Shown piece by piece: positions 1-11,564 of a DNA stretch of 64,000 nt (positions are counted from its first letter, which is position 1; the number at the start of each line of letters is the position of its first letter). The position numbers and the translations under genes were made by a program. This DNA is from Ciona intestinalis (taxonomy: Eukaryota > Chordata > Ascidiacea > Phlebobranchia > Cionidae). Location: NCBI RefSeq assembly GCF_000224145.3, contig NC_020167.2, forward strand, positions 4,970,991-5,034,990. Reading direction: 5' to 3'. The notes beneath the pieces are model-generated. The model did not search any database. It saw nothing but the letters and a program-made list of their open reading frames with translations, and was not told the DNA's origin.

Positions 1-170
1 CTGACAGTTATAGGCTTAAAATCTTGTAAAAAAAACATTTGAAAAAAATTGTAAAAAAAACATTTGAAATAAATAATATTTTGACTTAGCCACAGTGATA
101 TAGGCTTGAAATCTTAAATTGTAAAAAAAACATTTGAAATAAATAATATTTTGACTTTGTCATGGTGATA
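1..170. repeat. AT-rich tandem repeat, about 70 bp period
   Basis: A unit of about 70 bp, starting with a poly-A tract followed by CATTTGAAATAAATAATA, occurs at about 51-119 and again from 120, with a shorter version before it. It lies in a DHX36 intron whose upstream exon is off the window. No coding signal is seen in 1-739. Confidence 0.7.
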
Positions 171-739
171 ATGCTTTATAAATATTTAATGTAATGCTCA
201 TTGAGTGATGTAACAGCTTGTGTTTAATTCAGTATTGCTACGCGCACATTAACCGTGCATTTATAAGCACTTGTCAAGCCCTGTACATAAATACAATATT
301 AATTTTTTAAATCCAATACATTGCATGAAAATGTTTCAACTTAATTTGGAATAATATAATGAATAATACGCATGAATAAATATTAATCAAATTTTCCTAA
401 GATAAAAGTGGCCTTAATCCCATGTCGCGAGTAATATATAATAATGGAAATAAAAATTAGCAGTAAAACAACAGCCATTACGAGTAAAAATACATAGAAA
501 ATTAAACCTTAAAAAGCGTAGGTATATAATCCAATAATATAAAATTGTGAATTTATTTTATTTAAATTGAGAAAATAAATTGGTAAAAAAAGATTTTAGT
601 CTTCTTAAAAAGCAGGATTTTTTACTTTTATATTATAAATTTGTGAATTAATTTTTAGGTTGAAATTCTTCTGGTATAAATATTTTTTTTATATAATTTT
701 TGCCTCATTTTTTTTAATTCGCAACACACTCACTTACAG

Positions 740-3700
740 GGTACAGGAAGGCTATTGCTACCACCTATTCAGCAAGTTGCAAGAACGGAAGTTAGATGAC
801 TACATGGTGCCAGAGATATTAAGGTCACCTTTGGATCAACTGTGTCTGCATATTAAGGTTAATTGCCTCATTAACACTTGTGTAATACATTTGTATCGTT
901 GGATTGATTTTGTCAGGTCCCACCAACCATTATAACTGATTTTAATCTTAAAGGAAAATATTAACAAAAAATGATAATTTGTATATGGATAGAGATGCAA
1001 GCTGCTTCGTTAAAAAAAATTGGTGGTACCTTTAGATCTCATTTAAGCATATCTATCAGTAAACAAATTTTGATTTTTTGATGATATCCCCCTTAAATAT
1101 TATATATAATTGTGAAGGGATTTGTTAAACCAAGTCAATTGTGGTGTTTTGTGTAGACATTGGCTAAGGTGTGCAAACACACATTGCTTGCTACCATTAT
1201 TTAACAGCCATTATATTTAACATTTTCTTTTTTTGATCCTTCAGCTATAAAAGAGCTCAAAAGTGTAGGTCATGCTATTGACAGTTAATCCACTTTAAAA
1301 TTAACTGTCCACATTTCCTTTAAACTAGGATATTACATTTGATTAAGCATACAGTCTTGTAATGGGTTTAAAAAATTCAATTCTAGCTGTGTAGTCATAT
1401 TTATACAATCATAAAAACTAGTTTAAAATGAGGTCGGCATTTTTTTTGTTTACGGCAATAGGAATTTTTTAAACTAGGCACAAAACACATACAACTTAAA
1501 CATAGAATGGGTACCAGACAAAAAGAACCAATATTTACTGAATTATATAACAGTAGCCAGTGTTGTTAATTGTTTAAAGCACAATGAGGAAATATAAAAT
1601 ATATCTTATCCCACAGTACTATACAAAGCAAATAATTATTTAGTGAATCCCATCTTTAAAATTGTAATATTATTAAGACTCAATTTGCCAAATGCATCGT
1701 TACACTTATATTTTAAAGTTAATCCGCCTTTAACTATGAGGACATTTGGTAGTAAGGGTTTTTTATTTAGTATAGCCACAGCACTGAACAAGTCTGATAC
1801 TTTCACAGTGCTGTGGTTATACTAAACATCTTGTTTAACAATAAATATATTCCTACAGATTCTAAACCTTGGAAAACTTCGCGATTTTCTTTCTGAGGTG
1901 ATCGAACCACCCCCCGCAGATTCAGTGGAACTTTCCATCCAAAAACTGACAGCAATGAACGCTCTTGACTCTAATGAACATCTGACACCGCTCGGATACC
2001 ATCTTGCCAGGTTTCCTGTAGAGCCACAAATTGGTGAGATAAAATTCATAGTTTTCTATGGAACAATTTTCACATAATGTAGGCATAGATATTAAGATAT
2101 TGTATATATGAGCGGTACCAATATAAGTGACGATAATTTGAAAGCAGAACCGTTTTAAACAGGGAATTAGAATTGAAGATTCTGGTCAATATGGATTGTC
2201 TGTACACTAATTTTAAGATTTACCTTTAGTTCATCTTTAAAGTTTATCTATTCAAATGCAAAAATTGGCAATTTGTTTATAACACGTCTAATTTCGTTTT
2301 TTTCAGGCAAGATGCTGATTTTAGCAACAATGTTTTCATGCTTGGACCCCGTGCTTACAATCGCTGCTAGCTTGAGTTTCAAAGATCCTTTTACTCTACC
2401 ACTTGTAAGTTTTTTGTTTATAAATGGTAAAAATAAGAAACTGGCAATCGAAGTGATAACATAGCAATGTCTGTCCCTTTTGATGCACAGTAACATTGCA
2501 TTAACTCTTGTCAGGGCCAGCGTTTGGACATTGTTTTCAGTGTTCTAATTAATAGGCAAGTAGTTTGGCACCGTGGCACATGTAAAGTGTTGCCTTTAAC
2601 AAAAAGTTACCAGGTTGGGGGCCCAGTGCTGGCGTAATCGTGCATGGGTGTGTTTTTGTGCACAAACATCTATCTTTGTTATAAACCCCAAGTAATGCGA
2701 GGACAAACAAGTAACAATTATTCAACAAAAAAAATCTTCAAAAATAATCACACACAAAGTTTCATGCATGGTAATTTGTAAGCTGGCACGAGGTGTATGA
2801 ACATAAAAACAACTGTAATTTTCTGACCATGCGAGGATAAAACAAGTTACATTCATTCATTCAACAAACTGTATCCAAAACTCCCTTTGCATGAAGTTGA
2901 ATGTGTTTTTACCCAGGGTAAGGAAGATGAAGCAAATGAGAGGAAACAGGAATTATCGAACGATGCAAACAGCGACCATTTAATGTTGGTGAACATGTTT
3001 GATGGCTGGGTGGCAGCAAAGAGAAGGGGAGCCGAGCGAGATTATTGCTGGAGGAACTTCTTGTCAATGTCAACTGTTAAAGTAGGTTGATTGACGAGAG
3101 ATTTTTGTTTTGAAAATAATGTAGAAACTGCATATTCATGACCAAAACCCAGAGTTCTTGGATTACTGCAATTAAAAGGTGTAATCAGATATTGTCAAGT
3201 TGTATTGAATGTCTGCAAGTTTTTTGATGCTGTGTCTCAGTGGTTAGATGTTCGCGTTGTAATTAAAAGATACATGGTTCAAAGCCTGACGCTTCTACCA
3301 TTGTGGGCATGTCCTTTATGGTTCTACACACTGCTAGGTGTAATTTCTCACGAAGTCACACGTGGTAACTTACAAGTGGACACGTGTAGAAATAAAAAAT
3401 TTTAATAGCTCTTGTTGCCGCGTCACGGTAGAATTTAAATGCTAAAATCAAATAAAACAATTTAAAACCCTATGCCTAAATTGCAACTGAGAAATAAAAA
3501 TCTTTAAACAGCTCATGTTGCCTCGTCACGCGACAATTCAAATGCGAAAAGCAAATAACAATTTAAAACCATATGCTTAAATTTCAACTGAACTATCCCG
3601 TGTAATAATATGTTGATGCAGATGTTAAGTGACATGAGGGAACAGTTCAAGAATCATCTTTTTGAAGCTGGTTTTCTTTCTTGTCAAACTGATCTCAGTG

Positions 3701-5048
3701 AAGCAAATCGACATTCCAAGAATATAAAAGTAAGAAATGTTTTCTGGAAAGGTTTTTTTTTATTTTTGTTTATGTTTTTTCTATTTATGTTTTGTAGCCA
3801 AGTTTTTAAAATGTCAAGGTAAAGGTAGTTATTTTAATTGGTATAAAATGAGGTGACTGCATAAAGTATGTCATTAGCTTTATGAGCTTTTCGAACTTTG
3901 GCATAATCTGGCTACAATGTCCTCTACGCATATCTTTAATTTTAGAGGTAAAATTAATGCTGGAAAAAAACACAATTAGTTTAATTCAGTGCAAATTGTC
4001 ATTAGCTTTATAAGCTCTTTGAACTTTGGCATAATTTATCTACTATGTCCTTTACGCATGTTTTTAATTCTTAGGGTAAAAATAATGCTGGACAAAAAAC
4101 ACAATTAGTTTAATTTAGTGCATATTTAAAATTCTTGTTATTTGTAACTTTAGATAATACAAGCAATAGTATGCGCTGGGTTGTATCCTAATGTAGCAAA
4201 GCTGGTGAAAATGAAACCACATCGACCGCCAAAGATTTCAACTAAGACTGAACGTAAAGTTGCCATTCATCCAAAGTCAGTGAACTGTGACAAACCGAGT
4301 AGCAATTTTACGCATCAGTGGTTATGTTATTATGAGAAGATGAAAACAGCCGAGGTAAAATGTTAATCATGTGCTTTTGCTAAACATATCTTGCAGTAAC
4401 GAAAAAGGTTCGTTAATAAAGCGTGCTACCAGTGGGAAAGTTAATGAAAATTGCTCCAGTCCAGTGGTTACTAATGGGTTGTCTAAACAATTTTTAAGCA
4501 ATACTGAACTCCAATTTTGCTATATACACATAAATAAAAGTACTTTTTAAAAAATAAAGATCAACTTTGTTATGGTTGTCCTACTCTACTGGGTAGTCTA
4601 ATTGACTACATCTAAAATAAGCATTTTTAATATCTTTTCGAATACCAGGTTTACCTGTACGACACGAGTGAAGTCAGTCCATATCCTTTACTTTTCTTTG
4701 GGGGAGATATTTCTACTTTTCAAGATGAGGATGGTGTTAATAAGATTTCTGTGGACGGATGGATCGATTTCCGATCGGAATCTAAAGTTGCAGAAACTGT
4801 TAAGGTATGTTTTTGTTGGTTTTCAAAGTAGAAATTTACCTCTAGGCTGTTTGTTGACAAACGAAAACTGTTTAACGATTTTTTTAGAAATTTGTTTAAT
4901 TAAGAAAATTTTCTTTTTTTAGAAATTAAGGAAAGAGTTGGACAATATCTTGGAGAGGAAAATTCGGGAACCGTTTTCAACGTTGCTACATCTTTCATCA
5001 AGTGCCTCTGTGATAAAGTCAATTATCGACCTTATTTCTTGCGAATAA
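740..5048 (+). CDS. DHX36: ATP-dependent DEAH-box RNA/DNA helicase DHX36, C-terminal part
   Basis: Eight exons are visible: 740-857, 1859-2033, 2307-2404, 2917-3081, 3622-3729, 4154-4354, 4649-4804 and 4923-5048 (TAA). All junctions are GT-AG and in frame, giving about 381 residues. The 5' part with the helicase motor is off the window to the left. What is seen is the end of RecA2, the helicase-associated HA2 region and the OB-fold. Landmarks shared with vertebrate DHX36 are LDDYMVPEILRSPL, LDPVLTIAASLSFKDPF, VICAGLYP-like IVCAGLYPNVAK, VAIHPKSVN, YLYDTSEVSPYPLLFFGGD and KLRKELDNILERKI. In vertebrates the protein unwinds G-quadruplex DNA and RNA in nucleus and cytoplasm; its N-terminal G4-binding motif cannot be checked here. 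The C-terminus ends earlier than in human, without the proline/aromatic tail. The stop overlaps an AATAAA. It converges on the fucosidase gene with 264 bp between stops. Confidence 0.95.
1517..1624 (-). mobile_element. MITE fragment (Ciona TA-flanked family)
   Basis: Partial, reverse-oriented copy in a DHX36 intron. It keeps the internal TTGTTAATTGTTTAAA block and ends in CCCACAGTACTATA, the mark of the second subfamily. Confidence 0.6.
1766..1826. repeat. Inverted repeat, 21-bp arms, 19-nt loop
   Basis: Arms at 1766-1786 and 1806-1826 pair over 21 bp with one mismatch (G-T). It lies 33 bp upstream of a DHX36 exon. It could be a small hairpin RNA or a very short foldback element. Confidence 0.7.
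2762..2870 (+). mobile_element. SINE 3' fragment
   Basis: The segment contains CTGGCACGAGGTGTATGAA and a GAGGATAAA motif and ends in ATTCATTCATTCAA. The same tail recurs at 61845-61935, 55310-55420 and, reversed, at 5876-5950. It lies in a DHX36 intron. Confidence 0.5.
3222..3400 (+). mobile_element. tRNA-derived SINE, degenerate
   Basis: The head has a box-A-like TCTCAGTGGTTAGA and a box-B-like GGTTCAAAGCC about 35 nt downstream, followed by sequence related to the SINE tail with CACGTGGTAACTTACAAG. No intact cloverleaf is present, so it is not a tRNA gene. It lies in a DHX36 intron. Confidence 0.5.
3397..3592. repeat. Diverged tandem duplication, about 97 bp unit
   Basis: About 3397-3491 and 3497-3592 are related copies sharing the order AGCTC.TGTTGCC..GTCACG, CAATTTAAAACC.TATGC and CAACTGA. 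It lies in a DHX36 intron just before the exon at 3622. Confidence 0.65.
3868..4130. repeat. Diverged tandem duplication, about 131 bp unit
   Basis: The copies start at TCATTAGCTTTAT near 3868 and 3999 and both end in ACACAATTAGTTTAATT.AGTGCA. They fill most of the DHX36 intron 3730-4153. Confidence 0.75.
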
Positions 5049-5312
5049 ACATGAAATACACATTTAATGGTGATGATTTAAGTGCAAAAGCCACCGTTTA
5101 GTACGAACGCAACAAAATAAGTCATAATATAAAAAAAAAAGTAACAACGTAAAACACAGGTGGTACAGAACAACAGAAATAATTTAAATTCTGGCAAAAT
5201 AAGTTGAATTGTAAAAAAATCAGTACTGCAATATTAGTAGTAAAAAAGCAATATATATATTTCACACAATTAGAAACCACCCTACTTTAATTCCGAGAAT
5301 GTATTGCAATAT

Positions 5313-8300
5313 TCAGTTAAAATTTTCCAGCCTTAGCGTAAAGGGGACATTAATTTCCTTTGGCAACAAAACTACACAACCATAACTAGCTTCAGAGTGG
5401 TCTGTCCATTTCAACGTTGTGTTAGTTTCAAGCAAGACTATTTTTGCAGCTTCCAAAGGCTTTGGAAATGAAAGCAGTAGCGAATTTTGTTCTGGTTGCC
5501 TTAAAACAAAAGCGTAAATATTTCTCTTTTTCATCGTGTACCACACATTGTTACTCTCATTCTGAACTTTCCATGGATGAGTTTCATAAATTCCTTCACC
5601 GTTTATCTTCAACCACTTTCCAATACTTGCAAGGCGTTGCCTAAATATAGTGGGAATCATACCTTCAGCAGTTGGGCCAATGTTCAACATATAGTTGCCT
5701 CCTTTGCTAATCGCGCGTATCATACCCTGAACAATTGATATTTAAAATAGTGAAGGTAAAAATTTTTATAATAAAGTCACAAAACAACAGTAAAATTTTA
5801 GTTGGTGGTGAAATTTAGTTTTAATATTACTTCTACAACAATATTTCAAATGTTATGTTAAGTGATGTTGTTTTTGAATGAATATACGAGTTTAACACCT
5901 CGTGCCAGTTTACAAGTTACCATGTATGTTACTTTGTGGCCCTTTTGTGGGTGATTATTATTTTTTGTGATTTTTTTTATTGTATGGCTGGTAATTTAAA
6001 CAACCTAGTACCCACTGGTTTGGAGCAATTGCCGTTAAGTGTCTTGCCCAAGGACACATTTGACCACAATGGTAGCAGCGCCGAGCCTTGAACCCATTAC
6101 CTCTGGTTTACAGGCAGGCACACTATGCCACAGCACCAGACATTTTTAGATTTAATATTACTTCTACAACATTAGTTCAAATTTTAGTTTAAGGGTAATT
6201 TTTTTTGATTTAATATTACTTCTAACACTTCCTGAGTGGTTAAGACATCAGCATCCTTCATGCCTCTTCTATAACCCCACGATTGCTTGTCCAAAGTCAC
6301 ACACATTTCCCATTTATGCTGGGGGGTCTCCACTGGTTCATGGAAAGGAGAAAAGTAGTCACCATGAAGATTCTGAACCTCTGTTCCCCATCTGTCGTTC
6401 GTGACTATGCGATTCTAATGGTTAAAATTTAATAAAAAAAACAATTTATGCCTGTTGGTGCATAATATATGTTTACTATCATTATTGCCAAACTTTTATA
6501 CATACACTAACAGTATACTAATAAGTGTTGTGTAAAGTAATTTACGGAAATTTTATGTTTTTTGTGTTTTTTTTATAAATTATGCCGTTTGAACATTTTA
6601 AATCTACCATCAAAATTGTATAGCGATAATGGCCTACTCTGGTGTAAATCCCAACTTCCATGGCATAATATTTCTTGGGACTTCGCCGTTAGAGAAAAGA
6701 ATAAAATTTTATATTCAACACAGACATTTTATGTAAATTTACAAAAAAAAAAAACGATTTTGTGAAAAAAAAGACATTATGCAGAGTTAAACTTGCCAAT
6801 AAAGTGTAGGATACAAAGCTTTTCAATAACCATTACCTTGACTGGGCTATCATTATATAACCAAGCAAGAAAATTAGTTGTGTTCCAATAGCTTGTTGGA
6901 CCAAAATCACCATCGGAAAACAAAATGTCAGGCTTGTATGTTTCTATAAGTTCATGTAACTGAGGAGAGACTTTGTTCTTTACAAATTTATTGCTTTCGA
7001 AATGGTTTGATTTGTCTCTGAGTTAAATTGAAAATAAGGTCAGCTTTTTGTATGCTAGTAAATGATTGAGTTGATATCCCATAATCATATTAGAACAATA
7101 TTTTTTTAATAATTCAAACACATCTATGGCAGTAACACCCATCAAGGTAATCTGTGGCATATCACCCATCTAAGAAATACATAAGTAAAGAAATTTTAGT
7201 TCAATGAATTCTATTTATAAGATAAACATTTCACCTAAAATAGCATTAAAAGTCTCCTTCTGAATTTTTTCCTAATTGTGTGAAACACAAAATTGTTTTA
7301 GAAATGTTTTTAAAAAGTATAAATGAGATTATGGATGCTTGAAACTCTTATTTCATTTGGCAATGAAAAACTACGTTTCCTACTTACGCGTTGTATTCCC
7401 TGCTGAACCACTCATAAAGTGAATAGTAAACTCCAAATGCAAGATTCTTATTTCTAACTGCAGTTGATAATGCAGCGACCAAGTCCTGGTGTGGACCGCG
7501 CTGTTGGGAGTTTCGATGGCCACCTACCTTCGATGGCCAATTGGCGAATCCTTCATGGTGTTTGGTTGTGAAAACGACATACTTTGCCCCAGATTCTGTG
7601 AAGTATTGTATTTATATAGACTATATGTGATTACATATGGGGTAATAGGCCAAATCTGGCCTAAATTCCAGGTCCTCATTAACCCTACTGAATAGAAACC
7701 TTTCGGTCATTGAGTAGAGTCTAAAATGGCAGACATTTATTGAGTAGAGTCTAAAATGGCAGGATAAATTTAAACTGAGTACGAGGTCTATGATGCAATT
7801 ATACATTGGGTGTAATAAATACCTACATCATGTTGTCCCCACATTAGAATATTTGTGCTATAACGCAAATTAGGATAAAAAAAAAACAATGCATGGCAAA
7901 CAATAGCACCTGACAGTTACTCAAGAAACTACAAAAAACATAGTTCTTTAAATGTACTTTATCCTAGCGTAGCTGGAAAAAATGACAGTCGTTAAAACAC
8001 CAGTGTACTGTTTAATACCTATTTGTAAAAAGTTTCCTACAACACAATCACATACCATGGAAGAGCTCAGCCCAATCATCTGGTTTAAAATTGGAAGCTG
8101 TAAAATTAATTTCAAACTCGGTATAACTGGTTACAGATGGGTAATTCTTTTTCATGAATTCCTTTATCGAACTTTTGGGTTCAGGTCCCTGAAATGGTAG
8201 TTTTTTACAGCATAGTTTAAAACTATGAACAATTGGCTATATTAACTATTCTAAAAGCTGATAATATTTTTAAAGTTGTTTCATTTTCTTATGTACTTAA

Positions 8301-8949
8301 TTTAAGTTATAGCCTATATAACTTTTTCAACTACAAACTAGAACATATTTTACATACAATATTTTTTAATATACAATAAGCAGTAACACTTATACTTCTA
8401 TTTTAAAAAAACATATATTAAACTTACTTTCCAGTACCACCAGAACCATTCATTATAGAAACTGGGTACTGAATACACACCCCAATGAATAAAAATTCCA
8501 AATTTTGCATTATCAAACCACTGCGGTAACGGTCGAGAATCCAAAGATGACCAGACTGGTTTGTATAGTCCAGTATAATTTTGGTTAGCAGTGCTAGTAG
8601 CGGGTGATTTTTTTGGGGATGTTGACCTTGCAAGATGTACTTGTGGTAGAAACTGGTTGTTTTTTAGTCTGTGTTTAAGATGTTTTTGAGTGAAAACCGG
8701 TTGTTTTTGAGTAAAAACCGGTTGTTTTTTAGTGAAATCCGGTTGTTTTCGAGTAAAAACCGGTTGTTTTTCAGTGAAAACTGGTCGTCTTTTAGTGAAA
8801 ACCAGTTGTTTTTGAGTCATGCTTGCTTTGTCTGGTACTACTTGCACAGTCTCACCAGATGAAAGTAGGTAGTAGAAAATGCGTAAGACTATCACAATCA
8901 AGATAATATAAGCAGGACCTCTCAGTTTTCGATATATTAGTTGTGACAT
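5313..8949 (-). CDS. FUCA1: Alpha-L-fucosidase (GH29) with N-terminal membrane anchor and heptad-repeat stalk
   Basis: Six exons in transcript order: 8949-8428, 8188-8056, 7595-7388, 7017-6837, 6414-6220 and 5726-5313. They join in frame to 550 residues. Residues 12-30 are one hydrophobic segment after a short basic N-terminus, as in a type II anchor. Residues 47-89 are six repeats of about seven residues with consensus QPVFTxK. The GH29 domain starts near [20 protein letters not shown] and shows [30 protein letters not shown] (the Asp of SDG is the nucleophile in this family), [14 protein letters not shown] and a C-terminal beta domain. The family removes alpha-linked fucose from glycans. 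Human FUCA1 is a soluble lysosomal enzyme with a cleaved signal peptide, so the anchor and stalk are unusual and suggest a Golgi or surface form (inference). A strong 3' splice site lies 8 nt before the ATG. Confidence 0.93.
5876..6148 (-). mobile_element. tRNA-derived SINE, nearly full length
   Basis: It lies inside the last fucosidase intron. Read on the minus strand it has a tRNA-like head (TGGCATAGTGTG, then GGTTCAAGGCTC as box B), a core with GTCCTTGGGCAAGACACTTA, and the tail ACTGGCACGAGGTGTTAAAC ending near TATTCATTCAAAAAC. Related pieces occur at 18340-18500, 51018-51310 and 63105-63200. Confidence 0.6.
7711..7762. repeat. 30-bp direct repeat
   Basis: TGAGTAGAGTCTAAAATGGC occurs at 7711 and 7741 with a 30-bp period, in a fucosidase intron. 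Just upstream (about 7640-7680) is a copy of the GGCCAAATCTGGCCTAAATT repeat also seen near 51050, 56030 and 60920. Confidence 0.75.
8670..8812 (-). repeat. 21-bp coding minisatellite in the fucosidase stalk
   Basis: Six tandem units of about 21 bp encode heptads of the type QPVFTQK. Units differ at 1-4 bases and the last two are identical in protein. The array ends in a degenerate basic stretch (HLKHRLKNN). Confidence 0.9.
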
Positions 8950-8956
8950 ATTCTTA

Positions 8957-8972
8957 GCTGAAAAAAACTGCT
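8957..8972 (-). promoter_or_regulatory. 3' splice acceptor next to the fucosidase start: trans-splice candidate
   Basis: On the minus strand a pyrimidine run ending TTTTTTTCAG stops at 8958 and the first exonic base would be 8957, leaving an 8-nt leader before the ATG at 8949. The upstream gene's stop is only 147 bp away. Ciona adds a spliced leader to many mRNAs and to downstream genes of operons, and this site fits that use. A normal 5'UTR intron is the alternative. Confidence 0.5.
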
Positions 8973-9096
8973 AGGTGTGTCCGTCTAAAAATAGGATTTA
9001 TAGCAATAGCATAATAACTAAAGTTGGTATTAAGAATATGCCAAAAATCAACAATAAGAAATTAATTTTAAACATAAATACTTCATTTTAAGGTAA

Positions 9097-10369
9097 TCAC
9101 ACAGTTCTTGGCTTTGGAGTTTCAAGCAATTTTTGGTCACTTGATTCCGTCTCTGAATCATTGAACATAAAATTTTTGACACCGATAGTGGAATCGTATA
9201 AAACATCTCCTGTTGTAGTTAAAGGACATATTATCATCATGTACAAAGTATTTACTCTACGCATCATGTAAATTGGATAGCCAAAAAGAGAACTGTTCTT
9301 TGGCCCAATTACAGGCCGATTGTTCCAGCAATCGAAAATAGATGCAACTTTTTCCTCGCCGTTTGTTTCGGATAACTTAACAACCAACGTTCCGGAACGT
9401 TCTTGTGTTACAGCTGGTGTTTTAAACTTTAAAGATCTTTGCTGTGAAATGTGAATTTCTTTTGGCATATGCTGGACTTCAAACTTTTCAGTCTTCACTT
9501 CATTAAAAACGATTGGCATCAATGAAAAACACCTAAGATGAACACATTTTTAGTATAAATATAACTAGGCTATCTTCAAATCAGATTTTGTAACACATTA
9601 GCCCCTGTACAGTTTGTGGCTTACATAAACAAGGCAAACTAGGAAGTGTTATTATATTTATATTTAATTTGCAGTCACCCACTCACTGTTGAATAAATTG
9701 ACAACCATACAAAAAAATCCGCCAAATAAAAAATTACCCACAAAGTTACAATTTTTCAAGTAACTTTCAGGCTGGATTTTGTGAAACTAAATCTGGGAGT
9801 TATAACGACTGTCAATTCAGTTAAATTTGCCCCGCTTGATAATGGCAAAGGCAATGTCTATGCTCGTTGATCTGTATGAGTATCTTTATGTGTTGTTTAA
9901 TTCTACCAAAATACAAAGTTAGCATTTGTCTGGTACATAAAACCACACGAAAAATGGCATATGTCTTTACATTGAATGATCATGTTAACAGGATCTACAT
10001 TAATAATAATAAACAATATGTGTTTGACTATTATGAAAAAGGTCAAGGGCCATCTTACTTTAATATTTCTTCTCGCCCCACCATTGTCATATATGGATCT
10101 TCAGCAATTGCATTTTCCACAAATACATCTTTTTTGTTAGAAATTTCCTTCATCTCATAAAGGTTTCTTAAAACCTGCACAATGTTGGTGCGGGACTTTA
10201 TAACCTTTTCTTTTTCCTCAGTAGAAAGTTCGTCATACCAGCGACTTGTGTAATTAATTTCACGGCCATAGTTCATTTTGTATGATGCATACATCTGTGC
10301 GGCGGCGACATAACCTACAGAGGCACCCACGATCCGGAAAAACACTCTACGGTACAAAACACTGCTCAT
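9097..10369 (-). CDS. Small NTF2-like protein with N-terminal membrane segment, function unknown
   Basis: Two exons, 10369-10059 and 9532-9097, join in frame (AA|G) to 248 residues. Residues about 10-30 (FFRIVGASVGYVAAAQMYAS) form one hydrophobic segment, possibly a mitochondrial or type II anchor. A helical part follows (RWYDELSTEEKEKVIKSRTN), then FVENAIAEDPYMTMVGREEI, the pattern seen at the start of NTF2/SnoaL-like domains (a short beta segment, DP, then G-R-E-E-I). The rest is beta-rich (TLVVKLSE, YPIYMMRRVNTLYMM), as expected for that fold, and the tail is polar. I do not recognise the family, and the NTF2-like reading is an inference from pattern. The fucosidase follows 147 bp downstream on the same strand, so the pair could be an operon. 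Confidence 0.75.
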
Positions 10370-11564
10370 CCTAAATTGCCTGAACTTCGTTTTTGTTTAC
10401 CAGTATTTCATACCATTCTGAACTTTATTGCAAAGTTTTAGAAACGCTTCGTAGTATAATACAGTCCGTTCTGCGGTTAAACAAATGACAGTCCGACCAT
10501 TAAAACACAAACTGCGCGCAGCGGCGGGTACACGTGTGGCGGTATTTATATTTACACTGTTAACTTTTGCCACGGGCCACTAGATCGCATACAGTGACAA
10601 CTCTCGTCTTGGGGCGATTCGTCTGCGTAGCGTCGATGGTGTAACGGTTAGCATTGGTGCCTTCCAAGCACTAGTTCCGGGTTCGACTCCCGGTCGACGC
10701 AGTCGTTTGCAACTTTTGCATTTTGTGAAAATACGCTTTTAATGAAAATTTTGCATTTAGTGAAAAAGGCTAAACCAAACATATTCCCAAGATAAAACTT
10801 CTCGCTCCAAAGTTCCGTGTTTTGTTTTACGAAATGTTCCATGCGCATGTCAATTTGCGCGCAGTTCCAAATTACATTTTATTGTCTTTAAATACAGTAG
10901 CGTATAGAGTATTTTGTTTCTTAAGACTGTTGTTTTAATTGCTCAATAATTATAGGTATAATTACGAATGGTAACACCCGGACAGCAACGTCGCTGGTTG
11001 GGCTATATATATTGACACGGCCTTTATATTATATCGTTAAACCAAGACGACCCGAGTAGTTTATAACATTATAAACCAGCACGTCAGTTTCTTATACCTA
11101 TATGCCGTTTGTTCACTTTGTTTTTCCCTTCTGTGATAAAGAGTTTTGCAATTAAAGTACGACCTTTGGACGCAACATAAAGATTTGCAACTTACGCAAA
11201 CGAAAGACTAGTCCGTCACTACAGACCATTGTGATCGGCGAGGTGTAGAATTAGGTTGAACAATTTGACCTAAATAAGTCAAAGAACGACCAGTGCAGGT
11301 TGTTTTAAATCTGGTACACCGTAATCGGTTACTGGAAGAACAAAACTTGATACTTTTCTAGGGATATTTATAAAAAGGCTGGTAAAACAGCTGAGCTAAA
11401 TGTGCTGTACAGCAGCCATAAAACGTTGAGAAAATGTTTTGTGTTACGTCAAGTTACTCATTAACTCAATGTAAAGATTGATATAGCCAGAGCAAATTGT
11501 AGTTAAGTAGCGCATATACCCAACTTGGAAACTGCTATATAGTTGGTAAAGCGGATTAGGAACC
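10370..11564. other. Intergenic region between two divergent genes, with one tRNA
   Basis: This is the shared upstream region of the NTF2-like gene (-) and the acyltransferase (+). It contains the tRNA-Gly at 10630-10701. A TATA-like ATATTTATAAAAAGG lies near 11361-11376, about 190 bp before the MOGAT2-like ATG. Nothing else was recognised. Confidence 0.6.
10630..10701 (+). tRNA. tRNA-Gly (anticodon TCC)
   Basis: A full 72-nt cloverleaf can be drawn. The acceptor stem is GCGTCGA paired with TCGACGC and the discriminator base is A. The D arm has GGTGTAACGGTTAGC, the anticodon stem GTGC/GCAC encloses the loop CTTCCAA (anticodon TCC), and the T arm is CCGGG-TTCGACT-CCCGG. Box A and box B match consensus. 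There is no intron and no encoded CCA. Confidence 0.97.
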
